Assembly: GCA_045600905.1 (NCBI GenBank)
Contig: JAZRYT010000150.1
Location: 1 to 12,657, forward strand
DNA: 12,657 nucleotides
DNA from: F23-D06 sp045600905
Lineage (GTDB): Bacteria; Bacteroidota; Bacteroidia; Bacteroidales; WCHB1-69
Reading direction: 5' to 3'
The notes under the pieces are model-generated. The model was not told where the DNA came from and searched no databases. It saw only the letters and a list, made by a program, of their open reading frames with translations. Positions within the stretch are counted from its first letter, which is position 1; each line of letters opens with the position of its first letter. This document shows, piece after piece, positions 1 through 7,935 of the stretch. The position numbers and the translations under genes are program-made.

Positions 1-1
1 C

Positions 2-217
2 ACCAACAAGGGCCGTATGGACATGACTGTGCAGACTACGGACTATGTCTATATCTTCGAGTTCAAGTTCAACAAGTCGGCAGAAGAAGCCCTCGCCCAA
101 ATTGACGAAAAGGGCTATGCCGAGCGCTTCCAAAGTGATGAACGGACCCTGATGAAGATCGGCGTGAACTACAGTACCGCGGAACGGAACATCAATGAGT
201 GGGAAATCAAGAGATGA
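2..217 (+). CDS. PD-(D/E)XK nuclease of the AAA-ATPase-like family, C-terminal fragment
   Basis: Only the last 71 codons are inside the window; the reading frame is open to the left edge, so the 5' part is missing. The visible segment contains a GRMDM stretch, then VYIFEFKF, then a QIDEKGYAERF segment. This order (Asp, then E-x-K on the following strand, then the Gln-containing helix) is the core of the PD-(D/E)XK nuclease domain found at the C-terminus of the large Bacteroidetes family of 'AAA-ATPase-like' proteins of about 500-550 residues. In that family an N-terminal AAA-like domain precedes the nuclease. The substrate is not known to me, and many members are expanded paralogues in gut Bacteroidales. 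The stop codon TGA (215-217) overlaps the ATG of the next gene by the ATGA arrangement, which suggests co-transcription. Family assignment is secure; cellular function is not. Confidence 0.85.
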   Translation, partial: TNKGRMDMTVQTTDYVYIFEFKFNKSAEEALAQIDEKGYAERFQSDERTLMKIGVNYSTAERNINEWEIKR

Positions 218-1642
218 TGAATAAAATTTTGTTCTTGGTAGTCTTTGTAGTGCTCTGTCTTGACGTCGGTGCGCAAACGACTACGCTGACTTTTACGGGC
301 AGGGATGCAGACAATCACTACATTCCGATGAGTGGAGTGGTGGTCACCAATCTCACGCGTAATTGGCAGGATACCATTCTCTATCCCGACACCATACTTG
401 TTCTGGGAAATGTGGGCATTGGAGATTGGAATTCTGCAGAGCGCCTGCAGCTTTCGCAAAACGTGCCTAACCCGTTTGATGGCGTTAGCGAGTTCTCTCT
501 GATTTTGCCGAAAGGCGGCAAGGTTGAGGTCGAAATCCACAATATGAACGGGAAGAAGATGGCCGATTATCAAAATACAATGGATGCCGGCAAGCACACG
601 TTTCGGATACAGTTGGCCAATCCGCAAAGCTATGTGCTGACGACCCGTTCTGGCCGTGAGCCCGCCTCTGTCAAAATCCTCAACAACCGCTGTGCTGGTG
701 CCAATGCTATACAATATGTTGGCGAAGTGGATGAGTATTTTGCGAAGTCCGAAACAAAGGAAAATTCCAATAACCTCTTTTTGGCCGGAGACAGAATGCG
801 TTATGTGGCGTATGCTTTTGTGTATGGACAAAGTTGTGCCAGTCAGGAAATAGTCAAAGACCAAAACACATCGGAAGATATTGTGTTGCACTTTGATGTG
901 GTTCCATCAGATTCGCTTTATGACGGGCGGCCTTGCGCCAATTTGCCTGTCGTCACAGACCATGAGGGCTATGTGTATCATACGGTTCAGATTGGAATGC
1001 AATGTTGGACACGCGAAAATATGCGCTGCAAGACTTCTCCCAGTACGGGTACTACGATATTGGAAACGAACGCGAACAACTATTCCTTTTCTGGAAAGAA
1101 AGCTTATTGTGTGTACGGAGATTCCTCCAATACGCCGTTATATGGTTTGCTGTACAACTGGAATGCGGTTTAACACGGCATATACGGAAACCTCTGTCAA
1201 TACGAGTGGAACGGATGCGGTGAGTGCGACGTTTAGTGGTCACCGCAGGGGCATTTGCCCTGAAGGCTGGCACGTGCCGAGTGATTCGGATTGGACTGTT
1301 TTGGAAAATTACGTGGGTGCCCAAAGTGTTTACCAATGTAATGGAAACAGCTCCAACGTCGCCAAGGCTTTGGCGGCCACTTCGGGTTGGGAGAATAGCT
1401 CTGTTTCTTGTGGTGTGGGCAATAGCCCATCATCAAACAATGCATCGGGATTTACTGCTTTCCCCGCCGGCTTTTTCGGCAGTAGTTTCGGGAATATTTC
1501 TTTCGGAACTTATTTCTGGTGTGCAACGCAGTATCACACGCCCAGCTCGCATTACTATGTGTTGAATTATAACGAACCAGACCTGTACGGAGGCATTACG
1601 GTCAAAAGCTCTGGATTTTCAGTCCGTTGTCTCCGAGATTAA
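214..1642 (+). pseudogene. Secreted FISUMP-domain protein with internal T9SS-sorting-like segment, frameshifted
   Basis: The likely start is ATG at 214 (or 217), giving a signal peptide beginning MMNKILFLVVFVV and ending near GAQ; a GTG at 199 would only add five residues. After the signal come a TLTFTGRDADNHYIPM segment, then a sorting-domain-like block (about residues 80-158: LSQNVPNPFDG, VEVEIHNMNGKKM, GKHTFRI, YVLTTRSG), then a linker, then the Fibrobacter succinogenes major paralogous (FISUMP, TIGR02145-type) domain: VTDHEGYVYHTVQIG, CWTRENM, YGLLYNWNAV. The first frame ends at TAA 1171-1173. The domain continues without loss one frame over: TAYTETSV, GICPEGWHVPSDSDW, FWCATQY, SGFSVRCLRD, ending at TAA 1640-1642. 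Removing one T at 1169-1171 restores a 475-residue protein reading WNAVNTAYTE. The second part alone could start at ATG 1163. The role of FISUMP proteins is not established; they are exported or surface proteins. The shift may be a true mutation or an assembly error. Confidence 0.85.
1165..1173 (+). other. Frameshift site in the FISUMP gene
   Basis: The sequence GCG GTT TAA C changes the open frame from the one beginning at 214 to the one ending at 1642. Deleting one T from the TTT run at 1169-1171 gives GCG GTT AAC ACG GCA and an uninterrupted domain, so a one-base insertion is the simplest explanation. Confidence 0.8.
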
Positions 1643-1840
1643 AAAAGCATTCATAAACACGTGCATTTCCAACCCATTGTTCACCGCTCATAAATTTCCC
1701 TCTACGAAAATCAAAATTCATATTCAAACAACATAAAATAATTTCAATTTTTTTATGTACGTTTGCACCCTATTTTATAATAAATGGAACTTGCCGAAAA
1801 TCCAGAAGAGAGTAGGCGTTATTTTTAATTTACAAGTATT
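1643..1840. other. Intergenic region before the DUF4332 gene
   Basis: About 200 bases, very AT-rich, with no open frame that looks coding. I see no clear intrinsic terminator for the upstream FISUMP gene. The only recognisable signal is the promoter-like -7 box at 1758-1765. Confidence 0.6.
1758..1765 (+). promoter_or_regulatory. Bacteroidetes -7 box (TACGTTTG) for the DUF4332 gene
   Basis: TACGTTTG matches the Bacteroidetes primary sigma factor -7 consensus TAnnTTTG. It lies about 75 bases before the ATG at 1841. I do not see a convincing TTTG -33 element at the usual 19-21 base spacing, so the assignment rests on the -7 box only. The leader before the ATG is AT-rich with no Shine-Dalgarno sequence, as is usual in this phylum. 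Confidence 0.55.
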
Positions 1841-2248
1841 ATGGCTTATAAAATTGAGCAAATTGAAGGTATTGGTGGCACGTATGGTGATAAATTGAAA
1901 GCTGCTGGCATCAATACGACAGAAGAATTATTGAACAAATGCGCTAAAAAAGCTGGTCGTGCCAAATTGGCTGAAGAAACTGGCATTAGCGAAAAATTGG
2001 TCCTCCGCTGGACAAATCACGCTGACCTTTTCCGTATTAATGGCGTTGCCGGCCAATTCGCAGAATTGCTGGAAGCTTCTGGCGTGGATACCGTTAAGGA
2101 ATTCCGTCACAGAGTGGCTGCCAATCTCCAACCCAAGATGGAAGAAGTGAACAAGGTCAAGAACCTCTGCAATCGCGTTCCTTCCGTCAAGGAAGTTGAA
2201 AAGATGATTGAACACGCCAAGACATTGGATCCTATGATGGAATACTAA
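1841..2248 (+). CDS. DUF4332 helix-hairpin-helix small protein
   Basis: This 135-residue protein begins MAYKIEQIEGIGGTYGDKL. It contains two helix-hairpin-helix-like repeats, IEGIGGTYGDKLKAAGI (about residues 8-24) and INGVAGQFAELLEASGV (about 66-82). Each is followed by a threonine-rich start of the next helix (NTTEELL; DTVKEF). This is the pattern of DUF4332, a small domain related to the (HhH)2 folds of DNA polymerase beta and comEA-like proteins, so nucleic acid or protein binding is plausible but unproven. There is no signal peptide, no membrane segment and no catalytic motif, so it is probably cytoplasmic. It sits alone, with its own -7 box and a strong terminator immediately downstream, so it appears monocistronic. 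The family call is confident; the biological role is unknown to me. Confidence 0.9.
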   Translation: MAYKIEQIEGIGGTYGDKLKAAGINTTEELLNKCAKKAGRAKLAEETGISEKLVLRWTNHADLFRINGVAGQFAELLEASGVDTVKEFRHRVAANLQPKMEEVNKVKNLCNRVPSVKEVEKMIEHAKTLDPMMEY

Positions 2249-2270
2249 TAGACCGCTTATAAACTCTATA

Positions 2271-2307
2271 AAAAACAGGGACAACCTCGAATTGCCCCTG
2301 TTTTTTT
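2271..2307. terminator. Bidirectional rho-independent terminator between DUF4332 and GH97 genes
   Basis: An AAAAACAGGG arm (2271-2280) pairs with CCCTGTTTTT (2296-2305). The stem is extended by CAA/TTG across one mismatch around a CCTCGAA loop. It has a T run on the + side and an A run on the other, so it can end both convergent transcripts. The GH97 stop codon (2306-2308) lies inside its edge. Confidence 0.9.
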
Positions 2308-4330
2308 ATGGTTGGCAGATGGAAAACCGAATGGCCTGTCCGCCACCGGGTGCCATCTTGATGGTCAGTTTCTGTTTGCTGCTGACTTCCTTGGTGGTGA
2401 TAGTGTAAGCCGTCGGATTGGTCTTCCAGTCGGCGTCAGGGGCGTCGGCGTAAATGGTGGCTTTGTATTTTCTTCCTTTCTCCAGAAAATCTAAGGGTAT
2501 GCTGATGGCGCGCGCCTCTTCGTTGGTGCTGGCGCCGAGGAAGTAGTCGGCTCCTGCTTTGCGCACGATGACGACGTATTCGCCGATTTCACCCGCCAGG
2601 GCTTTCGACCAGTCGCAGTCGGGATTGAAGTCGCGGAAGAACTGGAAGGCGGGGTGGCCTTCGTAGTGTTCGATGAGGTCGGAAGCCATCTGGAGAGGCG
2701 AATAGAGAATCACCCAGTTGGCCAATTGTTTGGCAAGTGTGGTGTTCACACGGCTGTTGCCCTTGTCATTATCGTTCCACTTTTGTCGTTGTGGCAGGTC
2801 GCGGGTTTTCTCAAAGAGGATGTCGAAAGTGCCGGGCGTGTAGTCCATCGGTCCGGCTAACAGACGGGTGAAGGGAAGTATTTCGTGGTGCTCCGGCGGA
2901 TTACCCTCGCTCCAGGCGTTCCACTCCATACCGCGCGCCCCCTCACGCGTCATCATATTCGGATAAGTACGCCGAATGCCCGTGGGCTTGATAGGCTCGT
3001 GCACGTCCAAAGTGACATGGTGGCGCGCTGCCGTTTCCACCACACGTTGGTAGTGGTTGACGTTGAACTGCCCGTGATGGCAGTGCCCGTCGGGAAGACC
3101 GCCGGCATAGCCCGTCTTCACACTTTGTATGCCCAAATCCTCTAACCACTGATACGTTCGTTCCAGCTGGCGCTCGTAATTGTATATGTTGCCACCCGTC
3201 TCGTGATGGCTGATGAATGCCACACCTTTGTCTTTGGCATAACGCAGAATTTCATCCATATCTAAATCGGCATACGGCTTGGTGAAATCGAAATTCTGCA
3301 TACCGCCCCAAGTTTCCCAACCTTCGTTCCAACCTTCGAAAAGCACGGCATCGATGTCATTGGCAGCTGCGAAGTCTATATAGCGTTTGGCACTTTCCGT
3401 GGTCGCGCCGTGGCGTTCGTCCATTTTCCACGTGTTGATGCCGAGGTGCATGCCCCACCAGACACCCACGTATTTCATCGGATGAATCCAGGAGAGGTCG
3501 CCCTCGAGTTTGCACGGCTCGTTAAGGTTCAGTATCAGTGAGGAGTTGATGAGACCGACGGCGTTGTCGGCTAACTGGCAGGTGCGCCAAGGAGTGGTGA
3601 ACTTGCCCCCCGCGAAGCGCGCTTTAATGCCGTCAGGCCAGGCGGCGAGTCGTGACTTGAACTCCAAAGGACGGTCGGTAGGGTAGAGCGCCATCTCCGG
3701 AAAATCGTATAGCGCGGCTTCGTGAATACTGCCGTATATCCCCGTTGTGGTCTTGAACGTCATCGGCGTGCTCGCATTGTCCAATTGGGAAATGGCCATC
3801 TTCCGATAGAGAAATTCGTAAGATTCGTAGTTGGCGACAATGGACCAACAAGTGCCGTCCTCACCTAATCGGAAGGTCGTCAGCTCATCGGTGATGAACA
3901 GACTGTCGGTGACGGGCACGTCGTATTCGTAGCGGAAGGCGAAACCGTCATCGAAGACGCGGAACCTGAGGGTCAGTTTCGTGCCGTCCTGATTTTCCAT
4001 GTTGACAGCCATCTCGTTGCAATGGTTGTGGTTGGTCTTGTTCTCACCCCACGGCTGCGTCCAAATCTCATCGATAGTGTTGTAAGTAGTCCCCACAATG
4101 TGAAAGCCGTCTTTGAGGTTGTTGCCTTTGGTGCTTTCAAAACCCAGATGGGAGGACAGGAAAATCTGCTCCCCTTCGTAGGATACGCGGTATTCCATTT
4201 GCCCCTGTTCGGTTAAATCGAAAAATAGCGTGACAGCCTCTTCGGGCGAGGCAACGGAAGTTTTCTGTGCAAAGAGGTTGCCCAATCCGAAAATAATGGC
4301 AGATAAAAAGAAGTTGATTTTTAGTCTCAT
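2306..4330 (-). CDS. GH97 glycoside hydrolase, inverting alpha-glucosidase type
   Basis: A 674-residue exported glycosidase of family GH97, the family of Bacteroides SusB. I choose ATG at 4330 (MRLKINFFLSAIIFG, signal peptide ending at FAQ); the longer frame to 4414 would run through the promoter. The order is an N-terminal beta-sandwich (to about residue 270), a TIM-barrel catalytic domain (about 280-570: VGVWWGMHLGINTW, LFEGWNEGWETW), and a short C-terminal beta domain. In this numbering Glu377 (ISHHETGG), Glu445 (DVHEPIKPTG), Glu463 (REGARG) and Glu469 (GMEWNAW) align by motif and spacing with SusB Glu439, Glu508, Glu526 and Glu532, the catalytic base, calcium and acid residues. The SVKTGY segment lacks the Asp nucleophile of the retaining alpha-galactosidase branch, so an inverting, calcium-dependent alpha-glucosidase is inferred. 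There is no SusC/SusD pair beside it; it faces the TonB receptor divergently. The exact substrate is uncertain. Confidence 0.93.
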   Translation of the reverse strand: MRLKINFFLSAIIFGLGNLFAQKTSVASPEEAVTLFFDLTEQGQMEYRVSYEGEQIFLSSHLGFESTKGNNLKDGFHIVGTTYNTIDEIWTQPWGENKTNHNHCNEMAVNMENQDGTKLTLRFRVFDDGFAFRYEYDVPVTDSLFITDELTTFRLGEDGTCWSIVANYESYEFLYRKMAISQLDNASTPMTFKTTTGIYGSIHEAALYDFPEMALYPTDRPLEFKSRLAAWPDGIKARFAGGKFTTPWRTCQLADNAVGLINSSLILNLNEPCKLEGDLSWIHPMKYVGVWWGMHLGINTWKMDERHGATTESAKRYIDFAAANDIDAVLFEGWNEGWETWGGMQNFDFTKPYADLDMDEILRYAKDKGVAFISHHETGGNIYNYERQLERTYQWLEDLGIQSVKTGYAGGLPDGHCHHGQFNVNHYQRVVETAARHHVTLDVHEPIKPTGIRRTYPNMMTREGARGMEWNAWSEGNPPEHHEILPFTRLLAGPMDYTPGTFDILFEKTRDLPQRQKWNDNDKGNSRVNTTLAKQLANWVILYSPLQMASDLIEHYEGHPAFQFFRDFNPDCDWSKALAGEIGEYVVIVRKAGADYFLGASTNEEARAISIPLDFLEKGRKYKATIYADAPDADWKTNPTAYTITTKEVSSKQKLTIKMAPGGGQAIRFSICQP

Positions 4331-4356
4331 AGCCTGACCGTTTTTAAGAAAGGCTG

Positions 4357-4364
4357 CGAAAATA
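4357..4364 (-). promoter_or_regulatory. Bacteroidetes -7 box (TATTTTCG) for the GH97 gene
   Basis: Read on the minus strand this is TATTTTCG, a one-base variant of TAnnTTTG. A TTG lies 22 bases upstream (4387-4389), close to the -33 spacing. It sits about 27 bases before the ATG at 4330 and inside the N-terminal extension of the longer frame, which supports the shorter start. Confidence 0.55.
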
Positions 4365-4460
4365 CAAAAATAATGTGCTAATGTGACAATGTGATATTGA
4401 GGAAATTGTGACATAATCAGTGAACTTTATAAGTTGAAACTTAGAACTCAAAATTTTGAT

Positions 4461-4468
4461 TACTTTTG
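4461..4468 (+). promoter_or_regulatory. Bacteroidetes -7 box (TACTTTTG) for the TonB receptor gene
   Basis: TACTTTTG followed by CGGC is a strong match to the Bacteroidetes -7 element. It is 20 bases before ATG 4488. Because it lies within the open frame that starts at 4434, it argues that translation starts at 4488 or 4494. The nearest upstream TTG (4434-4436) is 24 bases away, slightly too far for an ideal -33 element. Confidence 0.65.
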
Positions 4469-4487
4469 CGGCCTGTTTTTAGATGTT

Positions 4488-7400
4488 ATGCGTATGAAGA
4501 AATTATTACAAATTTTCCGATTATTTCGAGGAGTCAATTTGCAATTATTTGGCTTGTTTTTAGTACTGAGTATTGTCTCCATCGTGGGAGCAAATGCTCA
4601 GTCCACCTCATCAACGATTACCGGTAATGTCAGCGATGGTGCGAATCCAATTGCTGAGGCAGTCGTTACCGCCGTTCACGTGCCTACGAATACGGCTTTT
4701 TATGCGATAACCAATCAGAAGGGCAACTACGTGTTGAACAATGTGATTGCCGGCGGACCTTACAATATTAAGGTGGAAAAGATGGGTTATCGTTTAACGA
4801 TGGTTCAGAATGTGTTTGCTCCCATTGCCGAGTCGGTGGTGGCCAATGTCGTGGCTGAAAAATCAACTGTGACACTACAGGAGGTGGCTATCTACGGCGA
4901 TTCGGAAAGCTCTGCTATGAATGTTCAACGTTCGGGTATTGGAACACGCATAGATGGTAAGTCGATGGAGGCCATGCCCACAGTTGACCGTAGTTTGAAT
5001 GATGTGATGAAGCTAACGCCGCAGGCAACGTCATCCGGTGGCACATTCGCTGTCGGTGGCGGCAATTATCGCGGTTCCACTATCTCGGTGGATGGCGCGT
5101 CCTTTAACAACGCTTTCGGCATCGGCTCCAATCTCCCGGCTGGCGGCAGCCCTATTTCTCTAGATGCCATTGACCAAATCAGCATCAACATCTCTCCGTT
5201 CAACGTCCGCCAAAGCGGCTTCCAAGGAGGTGCCGTCAATATGGTGACCAAACGTGGTACCAATTCCTGGCACGGCTCTGTCTATGATTACTTTACCTCC
5301 AACAAATTACATGGACAGAAGGTCGATACCAACAAACTGACCAGCTCTTCTACCTTGAACAATGTGGTCGGTATGACATTGGGTGGCCCTATCGTTAAGG
5401 ACAAACTCTTCTTCTTCATTAATGGCGAATATATCGTGGATAATCAGGCTGGTTCCACTATTCAGGCCAGAACAAATGAGGACCAACTATACGGCGGTAG
5501 TACCGGCTTCAATCGGCCGACCATCAGTCAGTTGGAGAATATCCAGAATTTCTTGAATGAACAGTTTGGCTATAACCCCGGCCGTTTCCAAGATTATTCC
5601 ATCAAAACGCCGGATTACAAATTGTTGGCACGTTTGGACTGGAATATTGACAAAAACAATATCTTCAATATCCGTTTCAGTCACACGCACACCTCAGATT
5701 CTTATCTGGCATCTAGCTCAATGAGTCCGTTGGGAGGAACCAACACGCCCGTTGTTTCGGATGGGGAAACGTATATCGTCAACAGATATTCGCAAGGACG
5801 TACTTCCCTCTATTCTATGCCTTTTGAATCGGCTAACTATTCACAGATTATGAATTTCACGTCAGTCGCTGCCGAACTCAACAGTCACGTGCTAAACGGC
5901 AAAGGCAACAACATGGCTCGCCTGACGTGGTCGTACCAAAACGAACCGCGTGGCTATGTGGGAGGTCCGTTCCCCACGGTCGATATTCTGGAACCGTACG
6001 ACGATGAATCAGGCAATCGGCAGATGGCGTTCTATACCACTTTCGGCCCGGATCCTTTTACTTACGAGAATTTGCGACAAGTCAGTACGATGACGGCAAC
6101 AGATGAATTCACCTATAATACGGGAATCCATAACATCCTCGCCGGAGTGCAATTGGAATGGAATCATGTGGTTAACGGATTTATGCAGGGTGGTGCCGGA
6201 TGGTATGTTTACGATTCCTGGCAGTCTTTTGTGAATGATGTACTCTATGGCTCGTCTGCCCCTGTCGCCTTTATGATAACCCATGCCAATGCTGACGATC
6301 CCACAATGACGGTGAGTCCGACATTCAATTCCTATTTGCCATCCATTTATGCTCAAGATGAAATAGAGTTCAGCAAATTCTTCAAATTAATAGCGGGTAT
6401 TCGTTTGGAAATGCCAATTGAAAGATTTCCGAATGACAACCGCAATGCCGATTTTGACGCGGTGGCCGCTGCTCATCCTGAAAGCTCTTTCGCCGGCCTG
6501 AGTACGGCAAATCTGCCCAAAACGACGGTGAATGTGTCTCCTCGAATTGGCTTCAACTGGGACATAACGAAAAAACGCGAACTGATTCTGCGCGGCGGTA
6601 CGGGTCTCTTTACCGGCCGTATTCCCAATGTCTGGCTTGTTAGTGCCGCCGGTAATTCCAATTGTCTGCAATATCAATATATCGCCAATAACAATACGGG
6701 TTTCCCAGTTGTGCATTTCAATGACAACCGTGCTGATATTATTAACAGTATCTATGCCGGAACTCCTTTTGAACAGCAGAATCTTCCCGCTCCCACAAGC
6801 CCCACTATCTTAGCCGAGAACCTCAAAATGCCTACCAGTTGGAAAACATCCCTGTCTCTGGATGTGAAGCTTCCGGGTAATGTCAAGGCGACTTTCGAAG
6901 GCATCTACTCGTTTAATTACAATGAGGTGATAGTCAGGACTCTCGGTTACCAAGAAGATGGTTCCGTACAACTCCCTGGTGAACCGGATGTTCGAACCCA
7001 TTACCAAAACGAAGGTATTGCCAACAGCTCAAATGGTAAAATGGGCGGTTATTATCTTTGCAATAATAATGATTTCCACGGGCGGTATTTCTCACTTTCG
7101 GCCCAATTTCAGAAATCTTTCCGTTTCGGCCTTGACTTGATGGCGGCATATACCTTCAGCTATTCCAAATCTCTGACGGATGCGCTTGGTAATCAGGTGG
7201 CAGAATTGTCATATACATATAATGTCAATGACTGTAACAGCCCCGAATTGGGATATTCCTCCTTTGTGCCGCCTCACCGCGTGATTGGCGCCGTCGGCTA
7301 TAATATCAAGGAAGGTTCGCGCACCGCTACCAAGTTGGGCCTGTTTTATGAAGGCCTCAATGCCGGTGTCTATAACAACAACTTTGTTTCCAGAACATCC

Positions 7401-7853
7401 TATCTTATCAATAATGTCAGCGGTATGGGCAACAACCAACTCATGTATATCCCTACAGAAGAAGAATTGAATGCAATGCCTTTTGTTTCACCTGAAAACA
7501 AGGCTGAGTTTGAGGCATTTATTGCGGGAGACAGATATTTGAGCAGACATAGAGGTGAATATTCCAAACGAAATGCCTCTGTTGCTCCCTGGCTGAATCG
7601 CATCAATTTCAGATTGTCCCAGGAAATCTATTTCAACGTGTCCGGTCAAAAACACACGCTGGATGTCGGCTTGGATATGAACAATATAGGCAATCTGTTA
7701 TGCAGCAGATGGGGCACTTACAAAGTGCTGGATAATGAGGCTGTGATAAATTATAAAGATGGCATCTATACATTTTCGCAACCCACTTGGTCTGCATATA
7801 ATAACCTGTTCTCAACCTGGCAGATATTATTCCACATCAGGTATGCGTTCTAA
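4488..7853 (+). CDS. TonB-dependent outer-membrane receptor, Oar-like
   Basis: A 1121-residue outer-membrane receptor. The start is ATG 4488 (MRMKKLL) or 4494, chosen because the -7 box sits just upstream; the frame extends to 4434. After a signal peptide ending near ANAQ comes a carboxypeptidase-regulatory-like beta domain (about residues 42-130: TITGNVSDGANPIAEAVV, NQKGNYVLNNV, GYR). Next is a TonB plug (about 155-260: SLNDVMKLTPQ, GGGNYRGSTISVDGASFNN, SPISLDAIDQISI, GFQGGAVNMVTKRGTN) and a large beta-barrel ending in the aromatic RYAF expected for barrel insertion. The glycine-rich plug and NVRQSGFQGG motif resemble the Oar subfamily rather than SusC. No SusD partner is adjacent. It would use proton-motive energy through TonB-ExbBD to move a substrate across the outer membrane, but the substrate cannot be read from the sequence. 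The gene is followed by its own strong terminator, so it is probably monocistronic. Confidence 0.93.
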   Translation: MRMKKLLQIFRLFRGVNLQLFGLFLVLSIVSIVGANAQSTSSTITGNVSDGANPIAEAVVTAVHVPTNTAFYAITNQKGNYVLNNVIAGGPYNIKVEKMGYRLTMVQNVFAPIAESVVANVVAEKSTVTLQEVAIYGDSESSAMNVQRSGIGTRIDGKSMEAMPTVDRSLNDVMKLTPQATSSGGTFAVGGGNYRGSTISVDGASFNNAFGIGSNLPAGGSPISLDAIDQISINISPFNVRQSGFQGGAVNMVTKRGTNSWHGSVYDYFTSNKLHGQKVDTNKLTSSSTLNNVVGMTLGGPIVKDKLFFFINGEYIVDNQAGSTIQARTNEDQLYGGSTGFNRPTISQLENIQNFLNEQFGYNPGRFQDYSIKTPDYKLLARLDWNIDKNNIFNIRFSHTHTSDSYLASSSMSPLGGTNTPVVSDGETYIVNRYSQGRTSLYSMPFESANYSQIMNFTSVAAELNSHVLNGKGNNMARLTWSYQNEPRGYVGGPFPTVDILEPYDDESGNRQMAFYTTFGPDPFTYENLRQVSTMTATDEFTYNTGIHNILAGVQLEWNHVVNGFMQGGAGWYVYDSWQSFVNDVLYGSSAPVAFMITHANADDPTMTVSPTFNSYLPSIYAQDEIEFSKFFKLIAGIRLEMPIERFPNDNRNADFDAVAAAHPESSFAGLSTANLPKTTVNVSPRIGFNWDITKKRELILRGGTGLFTGRIPNVWLVSAAGNSNCLQYQYIANNNTGFPVVHFNDNRADIINSIYAGTPFEQQNLPAPTSPTILAENLKMPTSWKTSLSLDVKLPGNVKATFEGIYSFNYNEVIVRTLGYQEDGSVQLPGEPDVRTHYQNEGIANSSNGKMGGYYLCNNNDFHGRYFSLSAQFQKSFRFGLDLMAAYTFSYSKSLTDALGNQVAELSYTYNVNDCNSPELGYSSFVPPHRVIGAVGYNIKEGSRTATKLGLFYEGLNAGVYNNNFVSRTSYLINNVSGMGNNQLMYIPTEEELNAMPFVSPENKAEFEAFIAGDRYLSRHRGEYSKRNASVAPWLNRINFRLSQEIYFNVSGQKHTLDVGLDMNNIGNLLCSRWGTYKVLDNEAVINYKDGIYTFSQPTWSAYNNLFSTWQILFHIRYAF

Positions 7854-7872
7854 AATGCGTTTTTTTAATAGG

Positions 7873-7917
7873 AAAAAGAAAGAGGATGACTGTTCTTTAG
7901 TCATCCTCTTTCTTTTT
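7873..7917. terminator. Bidirectional rho-independent terminator between TonB receptor and acyltransferase genes
   Basis: An 18-base arm (7873-7890, A5GAAAGAGGATGAC) pairs perfectly with 7900-7917 around a 9-base loop. A run of Ts follows on the + side and, because of the A5 at the left end, on the minus side as well. It sits between two convergent genes and can terminate both. Confidence 0.95.
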
Positions 7918-7935
7918 TGCGGAAATATCATCGGA

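Noticed and set aside
169..891. 240-residue open frame on the minus strand across the FISUMP gene
   Set aside because: It is a shadow of the + strand gene: no recognisable domain, and the + frame has a signal peptide and clear domain motifs.
1165..1173. Programmed +1 frameshift like prfB
   Set aside because: The GTT TAA C site lacks the CTT slip codon and I see no upstream Shine-Dalgarno-like stimulator; a one-base insertion is simpler.
4331..4414. 28-residue N-terminal extension of the GH97 protein
   Set aside because: It would cover the promoter -7 box and precede the real signal peptide; the start at 4330 is better.
4488..7853. SusC identity for the TonB receptor
   Set aside because: No SusD-like gene follows and the plug motifs are of the Oar-like type.
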